A stretch of DNA of 49,722 nucleotides from Pseudomonadota bacterium (GCA_021816155.1 JAKAZA010000009.1:1-49722), one strand, 5' to 3'; shown: positions 1 to 9,740, numbered from the stretch's first letter. Translations and numbers: made by a program. Notes: generated by a model from the sequence alone, not told the origin.

Positions 1-303
1 GCCGGGCTGGACGAGTAGGAATTCCGTCTCCGAGATGCGCATGGAAAGGTCATGGGGCTGCAGGTGGCGGCGCAGCGTCGCCTGCATGTTCTCGTAGACG
101 ACTTCTCGCCGGCCAACCCAGCGCGCGCCCATCCGTTCGCGTACGGCGTCGAGGCTCACGAGGCAGATCCGACCTTCGCCGATGGCGGGCGACGACTGCA
201 GCTTCGAGAGTGCTTGACGCGCGTTGGCGCTGGCGAGCCGAGTCACGACTCCGCCCGCTGGGGAGGCGGTGTCAGGCGGACTGAGGTCGGCGGCGTTTTG
301 CAT
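1..303 (-). CDS. N-terminal part of a GGDEF-like protein, cut by the window edge
   Basis: An open minus-strand frame starts with ATG at 303-301 and runs 101 codons without a stop to base 1, so only the N-terminus is present. The translation begins MQNAADLSPPDTAS. Its last third reads LRRHLQPHDLSMRISETEFLL, written here in two parts: LRRHLQPHDL then SMRISETEFLL. This resembles the run-in to a diguanylate cyclase active site, in which a DLVAR-type stretch precedes GGDEF, but here ISETEF replaces GGDEF. I infer a degenerate GGDEF domain, which would probably be non-catalytic or act as a c-di-GMP sensor or scaffold. The rest of the gene lies outside the window, so domain content and function are open. 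Confidence 0.5.
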   Translation of the reverse strand, partial: MQNAADLSPPDTASPAGGVVTRLASANARQALSKLQSSPAIGEGRICLVSLDAVRERMGARWVGRREVVYENMQATLRRHLQPHDLSMRISETEFLLVQPG

Positions 304-476
304 CGCGAACGTCTCACGGAGCGGCGTCGCTCGTCGCAAGTTCTGATTGTAGGGCGAGAGGACTGACGGAATCTTGACGCGGGATGGCCAAATTGTCGCG
401 CCCCGCCTATGCGGCTCAGTCGTTCAGGGCGACCGCGAGCCCGCGGCGCCCTGCGGACAGCGACGGGGAGGGCAGG

Positions 477-1082
477 ATGCCGGCGCCTAGGATCGTGTTC
501 ATGCCCGGCGTCGGAGCGGACCCGGAGTTCTGGAAGCCGGTCGGCGACAGGCTGCCGGCCGCCTGGGACAAGGTCTATCTGGGCTGGCCGGGCCTGGGCG
601 ACCAGCCATCCGACCCGTCGGTGAGCGGCTGGGACGACCTCCTGCGCCTGACTCTCGAGGCGGTCGGCCCCGGCACGGCCGATCTGGTGGCCCAGTCGAT
701 GGGCGGGTTCCTGGCCCTGGCCGCGACGCTGCGTCACCCTCGGCGCGTGCGGCGCCTTGTGCTCACGGCGACGTCCGGCGGCATCGATGTCGGCAGCCTC
801 GGCGCGGCCGAATGGCGCGCGACCCACCGCGCCGCGCGCCCGAACGCGCCGGCATGGATCTACCAGCAGTTGCCAGATCTCGCGCCGCGGATCGGTGACA
901 TCCGATCGCCTACGCTGCTTATCTGGGGCGACCAGGATCCGCTAAGCCCAGTGGCGGTTGGCCGGCGTCTCGCCGACCTGCTGCCGTCGGCGGCGCTCAG
1001 AATCGTGGTCGGCGGCGACCACGCCCTGGCGCTCGCTCGCGCCGCCGAGATCGCGCCGTGGATCGAGGCGCATCTGGCGTAG
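477..1082 (+). CDS. alpha/beta hydrolase
   Basis: A 201-residue protein of the alpha/beta-hydrolase fold, probably a cytosolic esterase or related hydrolase of unknown substrate. The visible triad is Ser74 in the nucleophile elbow AQSMGGF, Asp154 in WGDQDPLSP and His182 in GGDHALA. The start at 477 is preferred because GGGGAGGGCAGG lies just upstream. An in-frame ATG at 384 would add 31 residues with no obvious ribosome site. At about 200 residues the protein is short for the family and has little room for a cap domain. It stands alone between a divergent partial gene and a plus-strand gene of unknown function, so context gives no substrate hint. The family call is firm; the substrate is not known. 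Confidence 0.85.
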   Translation: MPAPRIVFMPGVGADPEFWKPVGDRLPAAWDKVYLGWPGLGDQPSDPSVSGWDDLLRLTLEAVGPGTADLVAQSMGGFLALAATLRHPRRVRRLVLTATSGGIDVGSLGAAEWRATHRAARPNAPAWIYQQLPDLAPRIGDIRSPTLLIWGDQDPLSPVAVGRRLADLLPSAALRIVVGGDHALALARAAEIAPWIEAHLA

Positions 1083-1141
1083 CCCGTCGAGAGCGCGTTC
1101 GCTAACAAGCGGCGCAAGATCAGTCTGTCGGGGAGCCGCTG

Positions 1142-1954
1142 ATGCAGCGTATCAAGGGATCGAAGCCCGCGAAATCGGGGCTGGCCCAGGCGCAGGCGAG
1201 GGGCGAGGCGCAGCCCGGCCTCGGGGCGCCAGAACTCACCTGCTATCCGCAGTGGGACCATCCCCCCGAACTCGTCCCCGGGCGCTCGGAGCGCGCGTGG
1301 ATGGACCTGACCAGCGAGCGCTACGCCTACCGCTGCATCCCGCTCTCGATGGCCAACGCCAGCGGCTGGGAGATCCGCCTGCCGTTCGTTCTCGAGGCCG
1401 GCTGGGACGGCGGCGATGGCACGGAAGCGGTCCGCTTTCGCGCCAACCATCCGCATGCCGGCCAAATGGTCACCTCCCATTTCGGTCATGGCGTGATCAC
1501 CTTTCACACCGGCTGGCTGTTCCGCACGCCGCCCGGCTGGGCCGTCTGGGCGCGCGGCGCGCCCAATACGGTGAAGGACGGAATCGTGGCGCTCGACGGT
1601 CTCGTGGAAACGGACTGGCTGCCATTCCCCTTCACGATGAACTGGCGCTTCAGCCGGCCGGGGCTCGTGCGCTTCGAGGCGGGCGAGCCCTTCTGCTTCA
1701 TCATGCTGGTCCCGCACGGCTTGCTTGACGAGGTCCAGCCGAGGATCGTCCGTCTCGACGCCGAGCCGAAGCTGAAGGCCGCGCACGATGCCTGGGCCGC
1801 CAACCGGGCCGATTTCGCCGAGCGACTCAAGGCGCGCGAGGAGGCTGCGGTCGCCGAGAAATGGCAGCGAACCTACATCCAGGGCCGCGGCGGGTTGGAC
1901 GAGGACGTGTCGACCTACCATTTGTCGAAGCGGCGGCTGAAGTCGCCGAAGTAG
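1142..1954 (+). CDS. DUF6065-like conserved protein of unknown function
   Basis: A 270-residue soluble protein with no signal peptide or membrane segment. The central region (about residues 60-200) is rich in aromatic residues and short beta-like stretches, including IPLSMANASGWEIRLP and FTMNWRFSRPG. This pattern matches what I remember of the DUF6065 family, which has no established activity. The C-terminus (about 205-270) is charged and probably helical. The ATG at 1142 is the only good start and follows GGGAGCCGCTG. The gene lies 59 bases after the hydrolase and could be co-transcribed with it. The family assignment is from memory of sequence pattern and is tentative; that the gene is real is well supported by its length and codon use. 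Confidence 0.7.
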   Translation: MQRIKGSKPAKSGLAQAQARGEAQPGLGAPELTCYPQWDHPPELVPGRSERAWMDLTSERYAYRCIPLSMANASGWEIRLPFVLEAGWDGGDGTEAVRFRANHPHAGQMVTSHFGHGVITFHTGWLFRTPPGWAVWARGAPNTVKDGIVALDGLVETDWLPFPFTMNWRFSRPGLVRFEAGEPFCFIMLVPHGLLDEVQPRIVRLDAEPKLKAAHDAWAANRADFAERLKAREEAAVAEKWQRTYIQGRGGLDEDVSTYHLSKRRLKSPK

Positions 1955-2108
1955 CCTGCAAGCGCGGGCGCCCGGCGCCGACCGGCCAGACGGCCGCGGA
2001 CAATACGACGCCTGTCCCGCGCGCGCACTCTATGCTCAAGGTCGGTGACAGGCCCCGTGGGGCCAATTAGACCCGGCCCGGGGGGGCAGCGCGGATGAAA
2101 GTCGGCGT

Positions 2109-3896
2109 GTGAGATCAGTCGCAGCCACGGCGCTCGCCCTGCTGGCCCTTCTCGTGGCCGCGCCAGCCCTCGCCGATGCGCCAAAGGCGGTGGTGCTCGG
2201 CGACCTCGATCGCACGCTGCGTCAGGAGATCCAGCGAGCGATCGGCGTGGTCAAGGCGCGTCCCGAGAACCGGGTCGACGCGCGGCGACGGGCCCGTGAG
2301 GCCGGTGAAGCGGCGATCGCGGTGCTGCGCGCGGAAGGCTACTACGACTACCTGGTCGAACCGGAGGTGGGCGAGGGCGACACGCCCGACGCCTTGGTCA
2401 AGATCACGCCCGGGCCGCGCTCGCTGCTCGGGTCGACGAGCGTGGTTTGGGATGGACCCCCGCCGGACGCGGCGACCGCCCAGGCCGCGGTGAAAGCGCT
2501 GGACCTCGTCAAAGGCGCGCCGGGCCGCGCCGCCGACGTGATCGCCGCCGAAGGACGCGTGGCTGCGCTGCTGCACGCCCGCGGCTACGCGGACGCGGTC
2601 GCGAATCCTCGCCGTGTCGTGGTCGATCATTCCGACCACACCATGCTGCCCACCTTCCACTTCGCCGCCGGGGGCTTGGTCCACCTCGACGGGCTTCGGG
2701 TGACGCAGAAGAAGGGTCGCACCCGGCTCGCGTGGATCAAACGGCTGCAGCCCTGGAAGACGGGCGACGTCTACGACCCCAAGAAGATCGCCGAACTCGA
2801 GCGCCGGCTTCGAGACGCCGGCGTGTTCGATGCGGTGACCGTCTCGCTCGCGCCGCCGTCCGAAGCGGTCGGCGGGCTGAGACCGGTGCTGGTCAGCGTA
2901 GAGGACCGGCGCCCGCACACGCTAGAGCTCGGTGGCGGCTATTCGACCAGTGAGGGCGCCGGCGTCGATGCGAAGTGGCTTTCGTACAACGTCCTTGGTC
3001 GCGCCGACACGCTCACGTTGACAGGGCGCCTAGCGCAGATTCAGCAGAAGCTTGACGCCGAACTTGACCTGCCCGACTTCGGCCGCCCCGGCCAGATCCT
3101 CAAGACGGGCGCCGATGTTTTTGCCGACAACACCTTCGCGTACGACGACAACGGCGTCGGGGCGCGCGGACTCATCGAGCGCCACTTCACCCCGACGAAC
3201 TTCATCACATATGGCGGCGCGATCGACGCGGTCGACACGCGCGAGAACATCGCGATCAACCCGAACGGCCTTCCGATCGGACAGAACCTGAAGCTGACGA
3301 TCTTCAGCCTCATCGGATCGTTCGCACTGGATCGCTCCAACGACCTCCTGAATCCCACCCGCGGCTGGCGCCTCAACGCCGAGGCGGATCCCACCTACGT
3401 CACCGGCGATCGCACGCTGCCCTATTTGAAGCTGCAGGCTCAGGCGAGCGGTTACCTGCCGCTGGAAGCGGACGCGGCCACGGTGCTGGCCGCCCGGGTC
3501 AAGCTCGGATCGATCGTCGGCGGCTCCATCCCGGACGTTCCGGCAGACCGACGCTTCTTCTCCGGCGGCGGCGGATCGGTGCGCGGCTTCGCCTATCAGG
3601 GCGTCGGGCCGCAGCTGCGCAATGGGACCCCGCTCGGCGGCGACTCGCTGTTCGAATCGTCGTTCGAGGTGCGCCAGCACGTCACCGGGCCCTGGGGCGT
3701 GGTCGGGTTCGTCGACACGGGCTCCCTGGGCCCGACGTTCGCGCCGGACTTCTCCACTATCAGCGTCGGAGCGGGCGTGGGCCTGCGCTACAATCTCGGC
3801 TTCGCTCCGCTGCGCATCGACATCGCTACGCCGGTCACGCGGCACAGCGGCGACCCCTGGGTCCAGTTCTATCTCAGTATCGGACAGAGCTTTTGA
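2109..3896 (+). CDS. tamA: outer-membrane translocation and assembly module protein TamA
   Basis: An Omp85-family beta-barrel of 595 residues, close to the usual TamA length. With TamB it forms the TAM complex, which helps insert some outer-membrane proteins and may aid lipid transport. A Sec signal peptide occupies about residues 1-22 (ALLALLVAAPALA before DAPKA). POTRA-like periplasmic domains fill about 25-265. The D15/bacterial surface antigen barrel follows, with the strand-loop signature SVRGFAYQGVGPQ near residue 490, whose VRGF is the conserved loop-6 lock. The last residue is Phe, as is usual for barrel recognition. The start is GTG at 2109; an ATG at 2095 is in another frame. The stop overlaps the tamB start, so the two are translationally coupled. 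Confidence 0.93.
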   Translation: MRSVAATALALLALLVAAPALADAPKAVVLGDLDRTLRQEIQRAIGVVKARPENRVDARRRAREAGEAAIAVLRAEGYYDYLVEPEVGEGDTPDALVKITPGPRSLLGSTSVVWDGPPPDAATAQAAVKALDLVKGAPGRAADVIAAEGRVAALLHARGYADAVANPRRVVVDHSDHTMLPTFHFAAGGLVHLDGLRVTQKKGRTRLAWIKRLQPWKTGDVYDPKKIAELERRLRDAGVFDAVTVSLAPPSEAVGGLRPVLVSVEDRRPHTLELGGGYSTSEGAGVDAKWLSYNVLGRADTLTLTGRLAQIQQKLDAELDLPDFGRPGQILKTGADVFADNTFAYDDNGVGARGLIERHFTPTNFITYGGAIDAVDTRENIAINPNGLPIGQNLKLTIFSLIGSFALDRSNDLLNPTRGWRLNAEADPTYVTGDRTLPYLKLQAQASGYLPLEADAATVLAARVKLGSIVGGSIPDVPADRRFFSGGGGSVRGFAYQGVGPQLRNGTPLGGDSLFESSFEVRQHVTGPWGVVGFVDTGSLGPTFAPDFSTISVGAGVGLRYNLGFAPLRIDIATPVTRHSGDPWVQFYLSIGQSF

Positions 3897-6800
3897 CCGA
3901 GACGCGCGCGCCCGATCTGCAGCCAGCCGCGCCGCTGCGACGGCGCAGCCGGTCACGGCTGCTCGTCGCTGGGGCGGTCCTGCTCATGATGCTGGCCGTG
4001 GTCGCGGCCCTGGTGCGGCTGGGCGCGCTGATGCCCGCTGGACGCAGCTTCGCGGAATGGGCCGTCAATGGCCTGGACGTGGGAGGCTATGGCCGACTGC
4101 ACGTCGAAGGATTGGGCGGAGACATCTGGCGCGACTTCACTATCCGGCGGCTGACGATCGACGACGGACGCGGCGCGTGGCTCGATGCTCGGTCCATTCG
4201 CGTACGGTGGAACTGGCCGGCGCTGCTCGCGCGCAGGCTTGATATCGACGACCTCGACGCGGGCCGTCTTACCTTGGTGCGAACGCCGGGGCGCCCAAAG
4301 CCGCAAGGTCCAGGAGGGCCCTCACCCCTGTCGGTCCGCGTCGCCAGGATCGGCGTGCGGCTCGAGCTGCTTCCCGCGTTTAGCACCCGCTACGGGCTCT
4401 ACGACGTCACCGGCGCGGTCGACGTTAGGCGCTCGGGAGGAGCGGCCGGTCATCTGTCGGCATCCAGCGACACCCATCGCGGCGATCACGCCGTCGCCGA
4501 TTTCGACCTCGGTCGCGACAAGACGGTCCGCCTGGCGCTGCAGGTTGTCGAAGCCGACGGCGGCGCGCTGGCCGGCGCACTCGGCCTGGCGGCCGACCGA
4601 CCTTTCCTGGTCGACGCGACCGCGAGCGGCACGACCAGCGAGGGTCAGTTCCGGGTGACGAGCCGCAGCGGCGCGCTGACGCCGATCGCGGGCTCCGGCG
4701 CGTGGACTCCACGGGGCGGCCGGGCCCAGGGGATGATCGCGCTCGCGGCGACGCGTTACCTCGCCGGCTTCCAGCAGGTGCTGGGCCCGACGCTGCAGTT
4801 CCAGGTCGCTGGAGCGCGAGCACCCGACAGCCTGGACGAACTGACATTCTCCGCCAAGTCCGACAACGTCAGCGTGAGCGGCCACGGCGAGGCTGACATC
4901 GGCCGCCTGGCGACCGGATTCCGAGGCCTCGCGCTCAATATCGTCATCCGGGATGGCGAACGGGTCCTCGGCTGGCCGGATATGGGCGGCGTGCGCTTCG
5001 CCGGCGTGCTGGGCGGCCGCAGCAGCGATTGGCGGCTCGCCGGCCCGGCGCAGATCGAGGCGCCCGCCGCGTTCGGCTACCGGCTCGCGTCGCTCTCCGG
5101 GCCCATCGAGATCGACGGGAAGGGGGGAGAGCTCAATCTCAAGGTCACCGCCGAGGGCGTCGGCGGGACGGGCGCGGGCGTCGTCCCTGCGCTGCTCGGC
5201 GCTCGGCCACACGCGACGGCGGCGGTGGCGCTGCTGCCAGGAGGCCGCGTGCTGATCCGCCAGCTCGGCGTCACCGGGGACGGCCTGAAGATTGAGGCCG
5301 CCGGCCAGCGCACGCTCCTGGGCGGGTTGCAGTTCAAGGGCCAGGCGACGTTCGGCAATCTCGGGCTCGCCCTCGCCGGCGCGCATGGGCTGATGACGGC
5401 CAGCTGGACCGCGGCCCAGTCCGGCGCCGGGCCGTGGCGGGTCAACTTCGACGGCGGGGCCAAGGGCCTCGCCACCGGGATCGCGGACCTCGACCGTTTG
5501 CTGGGGCCTGCGCCGACGATGCAGGGCGCCGGCGCGCTCGACGCCCACGGATTGCAGATCGCAAGCGCCCGTCTGGCGGGCGCCGCCGGGGCGCTGTCCG
5601 CGAGCGGCCTCGTGGGCGGCGACGGCGGCCTCTCGCTGAAGCTGGCGTGGGGCGCCAAAGGTCCGCTGGACGTCGGCCCGCTCGAGATCACCGGCGCAAT
5701 GGACGGAACCGCCCAGATCGGGGGCACGATCGCCGATCCCCGCGCCGACCTTGCGGCCACGTTCGCCTCGATCGATCTGCCGCAACTGCCGCTCACCAAT
5801 GGCCGAGCCAGTCTCAGCCTCGCGAAGGGGCCGACGGGGGTGGACGGTGCGTTCTCACTGGCGGCCACCAGCCGGTACGGTCCGGCCAAGGCGTCGACGG
5901 CTTTCCACCTTCTGACCGACGGCGTCGCCCTCGATAACCTCGATGTGGAAGCTGGCGGCGCCATGGCGCGCGGCAGCCTGGCGCTGCGCGCGGGCGCGGC
6001 GTCCGACGCCGACCTGACGTTCGATGTCGGACCGGGCGCATTCCTGGCGCGTGGCGGGGCGTCGGGCCGGCTCGTCATCGCCGACAACGAGGCGGGGGCG
6101 CGCGCCGACGTGACGCTCTCCGCCGCTGGCGCGCTCACCAGGACCGGCGACTTCATCATCCAGAACGGCAGCTTCCGGGCGAAGGGGCCGCTCTCGGCGC
6201 TGCCCTACCAGCTGCGGGCGGACGGTTTCACGCCGCACGGCAGCTGGCTCGCGGCGGGCGGGGGGACGATCACGGCGTCCGCGAGCCCGTTCAGCGCCAC
6301 GTTCCAGGGGCAGGGACGCCTTCGCACCGCCGACTTCCGGACTAGCCGGCCGGCTACGGTGCGCTGGGGCGACGGCCAGCTCCAGTTCACCGCGCAGGGC
6401 GAGCTAGGCGGCGGTCAGGCCCGCATCGAGGCGACCGACAGCCAGGGGGCGGTCCGCGCCGACGCCTCGATGACCAACGTCAGTCTCGGCCTCCTGGACC
6501 CAGATTTCGTCGGTCGTTTCGACGCCGACGTCAGCCTCGAGGGGCAAGGTTCGCGGCTCGCTGGATCGCTCGAGGCCAAGCTCGCCGGCGCAGGCGTGCG
6601 TGGCGCGGCGGGCGAGCCCACCCTCAACGGCGAAGTGAAAGCTGCGCTGAACGCCGATTCGGTGACGGTTGACGCGTCGGTCGGCAACGCCCAGGGCCTG
6701 ACCAGCAAAGCGCATCTTGTCCTGCCGGCGCACGCGTCGGCGGCGCCGTTCGACATCGCGGTCCTCGGCGATCGTCCGATGCGTGGCCAGTTCTCGGCCG

Positions 6801-8050
6801 ATGGCCAGGTGCGGCCGCTCTGGGATCTCTTGATGGGCGGGGAGCGCAGCCTCGCAGGCCTGGTCCATGCCCGCGCGACCCTCGCCGGCACGCCAAACGA
6901 CCCGATCGCCGAGGGCGAGGCGGCGATCTCGGGCGGCCAGTTCAGCGACTCGGCCTCGGGTCTCAAGCTGACCGGCGTGACCCTGATCGCCCAGCTCCAG
7001 CACGACGCTGTGGATGTCACGCAGTTCGCCGGGCAGGACGGGGCCGGCGGTAGCGTCACAGGATCCGGGGCGCTCAGTCTGGCGCGGGCGGGTGCTTCGG
7101 ACTTCCGGCTTTCGTTCAAGCACTTCCGTCTGATCGACAACGATACGGCCAGCGCCACGGCGACCGGACAGGCGACGCTGAGTCGCGCCGCGAACGGCTC
7201 GATTAAGCTGGCGGGCGCGCTATCCATCGACCGCGCCGACATCGCCGCAATCCCGCCGACGCCCTCAGGCGTGGCGGCCATGGACGTGGTCGAGGTCGGC
7301 CGCCAGCCAGGCGAGGGGGGGCATCTCCAGCGCTCCGACGCCAACGCGCCGGCCGTCGCACTCGACGTCACCCTGAAGGCGCCGCGCGGCGTCTTCATCA
7401 AGGGGCGCGGACTCGACGTCGAGCTCGCGCTCAATGCGCACGTGACCGGCACGACCGCAGCGCCCGAGCTCACGGGGACGGCGACGGTGACCCGAGGCGA
7501 CTACGACCTTGCCGGCAAGCGCTTCGTCTTCGACACGCACAGCAACGTGCGCCTCAGCGCCGATCCGAAGCTCATCCGTCTCGACCTCACCGCCACCCGG
7601 GAAGACCCCACCCTGACCGCCGTGATCCACATCCAGGGCACCGCCGCCAAACCGAACATCACGCTCTCGTCGACGCCGGTGTTGCCGAACGACGAGGTGC
7701 TCTCCCAGGTGCTGTTCGGGGCGTCGACCGCCCAGCTGTCCCCGTTCGACGCGGCTGAGCTCGCTTCGGCGATGACCTCGCTGAGCGGAGGCTCGGGTTT
7801 CGACGTGCTGGGCAACCTGCGCAGCTTCGCGCACCTGGACCGCCTGGCGCTTGGCGGGGGGCCTGGAATGGCGGTCAGCGGGGGCAAGTACATCACCGAC
7901 CGCATCTATCTGGAGGTCGGAGGCGGGCCAGCCGGTCCGCAAGGCTCGGTCGAGTGGCGCGTGCAGAAGAATCTGTCGGTGGTTTCGCGGCTGGCTGGCG
8001 GTCCGGGCGGCGACTCGCAGATCGCCGTGCGCTGGCGGAAGGACTACTGA
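3893..8050 (+). CDS. tamB: translocation and assembly module protein TamB
   Basis: A 1385-residue AsmA-like protein, the inner-membrane-anchored partner of TamA. It spans the periplasm as a long beta-taco that is thought to shield lipid or nascent outer-membrane protein. After a basic N-terminus there is one membrane segment at about residues 23-42 (LLVAGAVLLMMLAVVAALV). The body is repetitive, beta-rich and Gly/Ala-rich. The C-terminal DUF490 domain (about 1030-1385) carries LPNDEVLSQVLFG and FDVLGNLRSFAHLDRLALGG, which are typical of the family. Translation starts with TTG at 3893, sharing four bases with the tamA stop. This tight overlap and the gene order are the classic TAM arrangement. 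The call is firm. Confidence 0.93.
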   Translation: MTETRAPDLQPAAPLRRRSRSRLLVAGAVLLMMLAVVAALVRLGALMPAGRSFAEWAVNGLDVGGYGRLHVEGLGGDIWRDFTIRRLTIDDGRGAWLDARSIRVRWNWPALLARRLDIDDLDAGRLTLVRTPGRPKPQGPGGPSPLSVRVARIGVRLELLPAFSTRYGLYDVTGAVDVRRSGGAAGHLSASSDTHRGDHAVADFDLGRDKTVRLALQVVEADGGALAGALGLAADRPFLVDATASGTTSEGQFRVTSRSGALTPIAGSGAWTPRGGRAQGMIALAATRYLAGFQQVLGPTLQFQVAGARAPDSLDELTFSAKSDNVSVSGHGEADIGRLATGFRGLALNIVIRDGERVLGWPDMGGVRFAGVLGGRSSDWRLAGPAQIEAPAAFGYRLASLSGPIEIDGKGGELNLKVTAEGVGGTGAGVVPALLGARPHATAAVALLPGGRVLIRQLGVTGDGLKIEAAGQRTLLGGLQFKGQATFGNLGLALAGAHGLMTASWTAAQSGAGPWRVNFDGGAKGLATGIADLDRLLGPAPTMQGAGALDAHGLQIASARLAGAAGALSASGLVGGDGGLSLKLAWGAKGPLDVGPLEITGAMDGTAQIGGTIADPRADLAATFASIDLPQLPLTNGRASLSLAKGPTGVDGAFSLAATSRYGPAKASTAFHLLTDGVALDNLDVEAGGAMARGSLALRAGAASDADLTFDVGPGAFLARGGASGRLVIADNEAGARADVTLSAAGALTRTGDFIIQNGSFRAKGPLSALPYQLRADGFTPHGSWLAAGGGTITASASPFSATFQGQGRLRTADFRTSRPATVRWGDGQLQFTAQGELGGGQARIEATDSQGAVRADASMTNVSLGLLDPDFVGRFDADVSLEGQGSRLAGSLEAKLAGAGVRGAAGEPTLNGEVKAALNADSVTVDASVGNAQGLTSKAHLVLPAHASAAPFDIAVLGDRPMRGQFSADGQVRPLWDLLMGGERSLAGLVHARATLAGTPNDPIAEGEAAISGGQFSDSASGLKLTGVTLIAQLQHDAVDVTQFAGQDGAGGSVTGSGALSLARAGASDFRLSFKHFRLIDNDTASATATGQATLSRAANGSIKLAGALSIDRADIAAIPPTPSGVAAMDVVEVGRQPGEGGHLQRSDANAPAVALDVTLKAPRGVFIKGRGLDVELALNAHVTGTTAAPELTGTATVTRGDYDLAGKRFVFDTHSNVRLSADPKLIRLDLTATREDPTLTAVIHIQGTAAKPNITLSSTPVLPNDEVLSQVLFGASTAQLSPFDAAELASAMTSLSGGSGFDVLGNLRSFAHLDRLALGGGPGMAVSGGKYITDRIYLEVGGGPAGPQGSVEWRVQKNLSVVSRLAGGPGGDSQIAVRWRKDY

Positions 8051-8060
8051 GACCGCCGGC

Positions 8061-8510
8061 TCAGTGCGTGATCCGGGGGCGCAGGTGGTACTGGCCGTCC
8101 TCGAAGCTGTCGAAGATCAGCGATGTCTTCGGGTTCCCGACCGGCTCGCCGGTGGTGTCCGGGACCAGGTTCTGCTCGGAGACATAGGCGACGTAGCCGC
8201 CTTCGTCGTTCTCGGCCAGCAGGTGGTAGAAAGGCTGGTCCTTGCGGGGGCGCACCTCGGCGGGGATGGCCTCCCACCACTCCTCCGTGTTGGCGAACAC
8301 GGGGTCGACGTCGAAGATCACCCCGCGGAAGTCGAACACCCGGTGGCGCACTACTTGGCCGATGCCGAACTTCGCGAGCCGGATCACCGGGCCGGGCGCC
8401 GTCTCCGTCTCCGTCGCTCTGCCCACCGAGTCGCTGTGCGCGCCGGGTGTTGCAGGTCCAGGCGCCGAAGCGCCGAGCGCCCACTGCGATGGTGAGTCTC
8501 GCGTAATCAT
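8061..8510 (-). CDS. hspQ: heat shock protein HspQ
   Basis: A small cytosolic protein of the HspQ/YccV family, first described as binding hemimethylated DNA. It is also known as a specificity factor that aids Lon proteolysis. The family core is very clear: AKFGIGQVVRHRVFDFRGVI, then FDVDPVFANTEEWW, then RPRKDQPFYHLLAE, YVAYVSEQNLV and a C-terminal HLRPRITH. The start is uncertain. ATG at 8510 gives 149 residues with a long Ala/Pro/Ser-rich N-terminus. GTG at 8387-8385 gives 108 residues, close to the usual size of about 105. TTG at 8576 would be longer still. An AT-rich TGTAATATT at about 8515-8523 could be a -10 element, which would favour the short form. The gene is convergent with tamB and ten bases from it. 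Confidence 0.85.
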   Translation of the reverse strand: MITRDSPSQWALGASAPGPATPGAHSDSVGRATETETAPGPVIRLAKFGIGQVVRHRVFDFRGVIFDVDPVFANTEEWWEAIPAEVRPRKDQPFYHLLAENDEGGYVAYVSEQNLVPDTTGEPVGNPKTSLIFDSFEDGQYHLRPRITH

Positions 8511-8612
8511 GACTGGAATATTACACCCGGGCCCCTGACCAGGAGATGAACGTAAAGCCTTCCGAGGTGAGAACAAGGGTGCGTCTTCCGGTCGCGGATA
8601 CGCGTTGCTAAG

Positions 8613-9740
8613 GTGTCACCCGAGGCGGCCCCTCGCCTGACCGGCGCCGGGTCCGACGGCACAGTTTATGGGACGGCAAACGTCATGGCGGAGGCGCTCG
8701 CCGCGCTGCCGGGGCCTGTGCGAGGGCCGCGGCGCGGCGCCCGCGGGCCGACGCACTTCGCGGCGTTGGACTTGGGCACCAACAACTGCCGGCTGCTGAT
8801 CGCCGCGCCGACGGCGCGCGGCTTTCGCATCGTTGACGCCTATTCGCGGATTGTGCGGCTGGGCGAAGGCCTCAGCCAGTCCGGGCGGCTCTCCGAGGCG
8901 GCGATGGAGCGAGCGCTGGCGGCGCTGCGCGTCTGCGCCGATAAGGTGCGCCGCTACGAGCCGGTGCGGTTGCGGGCGATCGCGACGCAGGCGTGCCGCT
9001 CGGCCGAGAACGGGCTGGAGTTCCTCGCCCGTGTCGAGGAACGCACGGGGATCGCGCTCAACATCATCACGCCCCGCGAGGAGGCCCAGCTTTCTGTCGC
9101 AGGCTGCTTCAACCTAATCGACTCCGGCGCCGAAGCGGCGCTCGTGCTCGATGTCGGCGGCGGCTCGACCGAGCTAGCCTGGCTCGACCTGCGCGGGCGC
9201 CGGGGCGACGGGCCGCCGCCGATCGCGGCCTGGCTCTCTGTGCCGATCGGGGTGGTGACGCTTGCCGAACGCTTCCCCGAGGCCGAGGGGCCGCGCGATG
9301 CGTGGTTCCGCGACATGGTCGAAGCCGTGAGGTCGCCCGTCGCGGCGTTCGCAGCGGCGGAGCCGCTGCGCGAGCTTTTCACCGCTGGCCGTTCGCACCT
9401 GATCGGCACCTCGGGCGCGATCACGAGCCTTGCCGGTCTGCACCTCGAGCTGCCGCGCTATGATCGCTCCAAGGTCGACGGCCTGTGGATGTCCCGCGCC
9501 GAGTGCGAGGCGGTGCGCCGCCGCCTGGCCGCCCTCGACGCCCGCGAGCGGGCCGCCCAGCCCTGCATCGGGCCTGACCGCGCCGACTTGGTGCTGGCCG
9601 GGGCGGCCATCCTCGAGGCGGTCCAGGAGGTCTGGCCGTGCGAACGGGTGCGCGTGGCCGATCGGGGCCTGCGCGAGGGCGTGCTGATGTCGCTCATGAG
9701 CGATCGCCGCCGTCGCGGACGGCGCCGGCGGCGACGCTGA
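8613..9740 (+). CDS. ppx: Ppx/GppA family phosphatase (exopolyphosphatase-like)
   Basis: An ASKHA-fold phosphatase that hydrolyses terminal phosphate from polyphosphate and/or the gamma or 5' phosphate of pppGpp. It therefore links phosphate storage and the stringent response. Phosphate-loop motifs are visible at ALDLGTNNCRLLIA (about residue 51) and LDVGGGSTELAW (about residue 182), with GTSGAITSLAG further on. The length of 375 residues matches the short, single-module form found in alphaproteobacteria, which lacks the HD domain of E. coli Ppx. GTG at 8613 is used here; an ATG at 8685 would remove 24 poorly conserved residues and may be the true start. The C-terminus ends in a basic tail (RRRRGRRRRRR). 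rlmE follows at once, so the two are probably an operon. Confidence 0.87.
   Translation: MSPEAAPRLTGAGSDGTVYGTANVMAEALAALPGPVRGPRRGARGPTHFAALDLGTNNCRLLIAAPTARGFRIVDAYSRIVRLGEGLSQSGRLSEAAMERALAALRVCADKVRRYEPVRLRAIATQACRSAENGLEFLARVEERTGIALNIITPREEAQLSVAGCFNLIDSGAEAALVLDVGGGSTELAWLDLRGRRGDGPPPIAAWLSVPIGVVTLAERFPEAEGPRDAWFRDMVEAVRSPVAAFAAAEPLRELFTAGRSHLIGTSGAITSLAGLHLELPRYDRSKVDGLWMSRAECEAVRRRLAALDARERAAQPCIGPDRADLVLAGAAILEAVQEVWPCERVRVADRGLREGVLMSLMSDRRRRGRRRRRR

Noticed and set aside
1955-2108. A promoter or RNA element ahead of tamA
   Set aside because: GC-rich hairpins are present but no -35/-10 pair or riboswitch pattern is convincing. TATGCT near 2030 alone is too weak.
8511-8612. Heat-shock (RpoH) promoter for hspQ
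   Set aside because: CTTGTT on the minus strand has no matching -10 at the right spacing, and the hspQ start is uncertain. TGTAATATT alone is not enough to call it.
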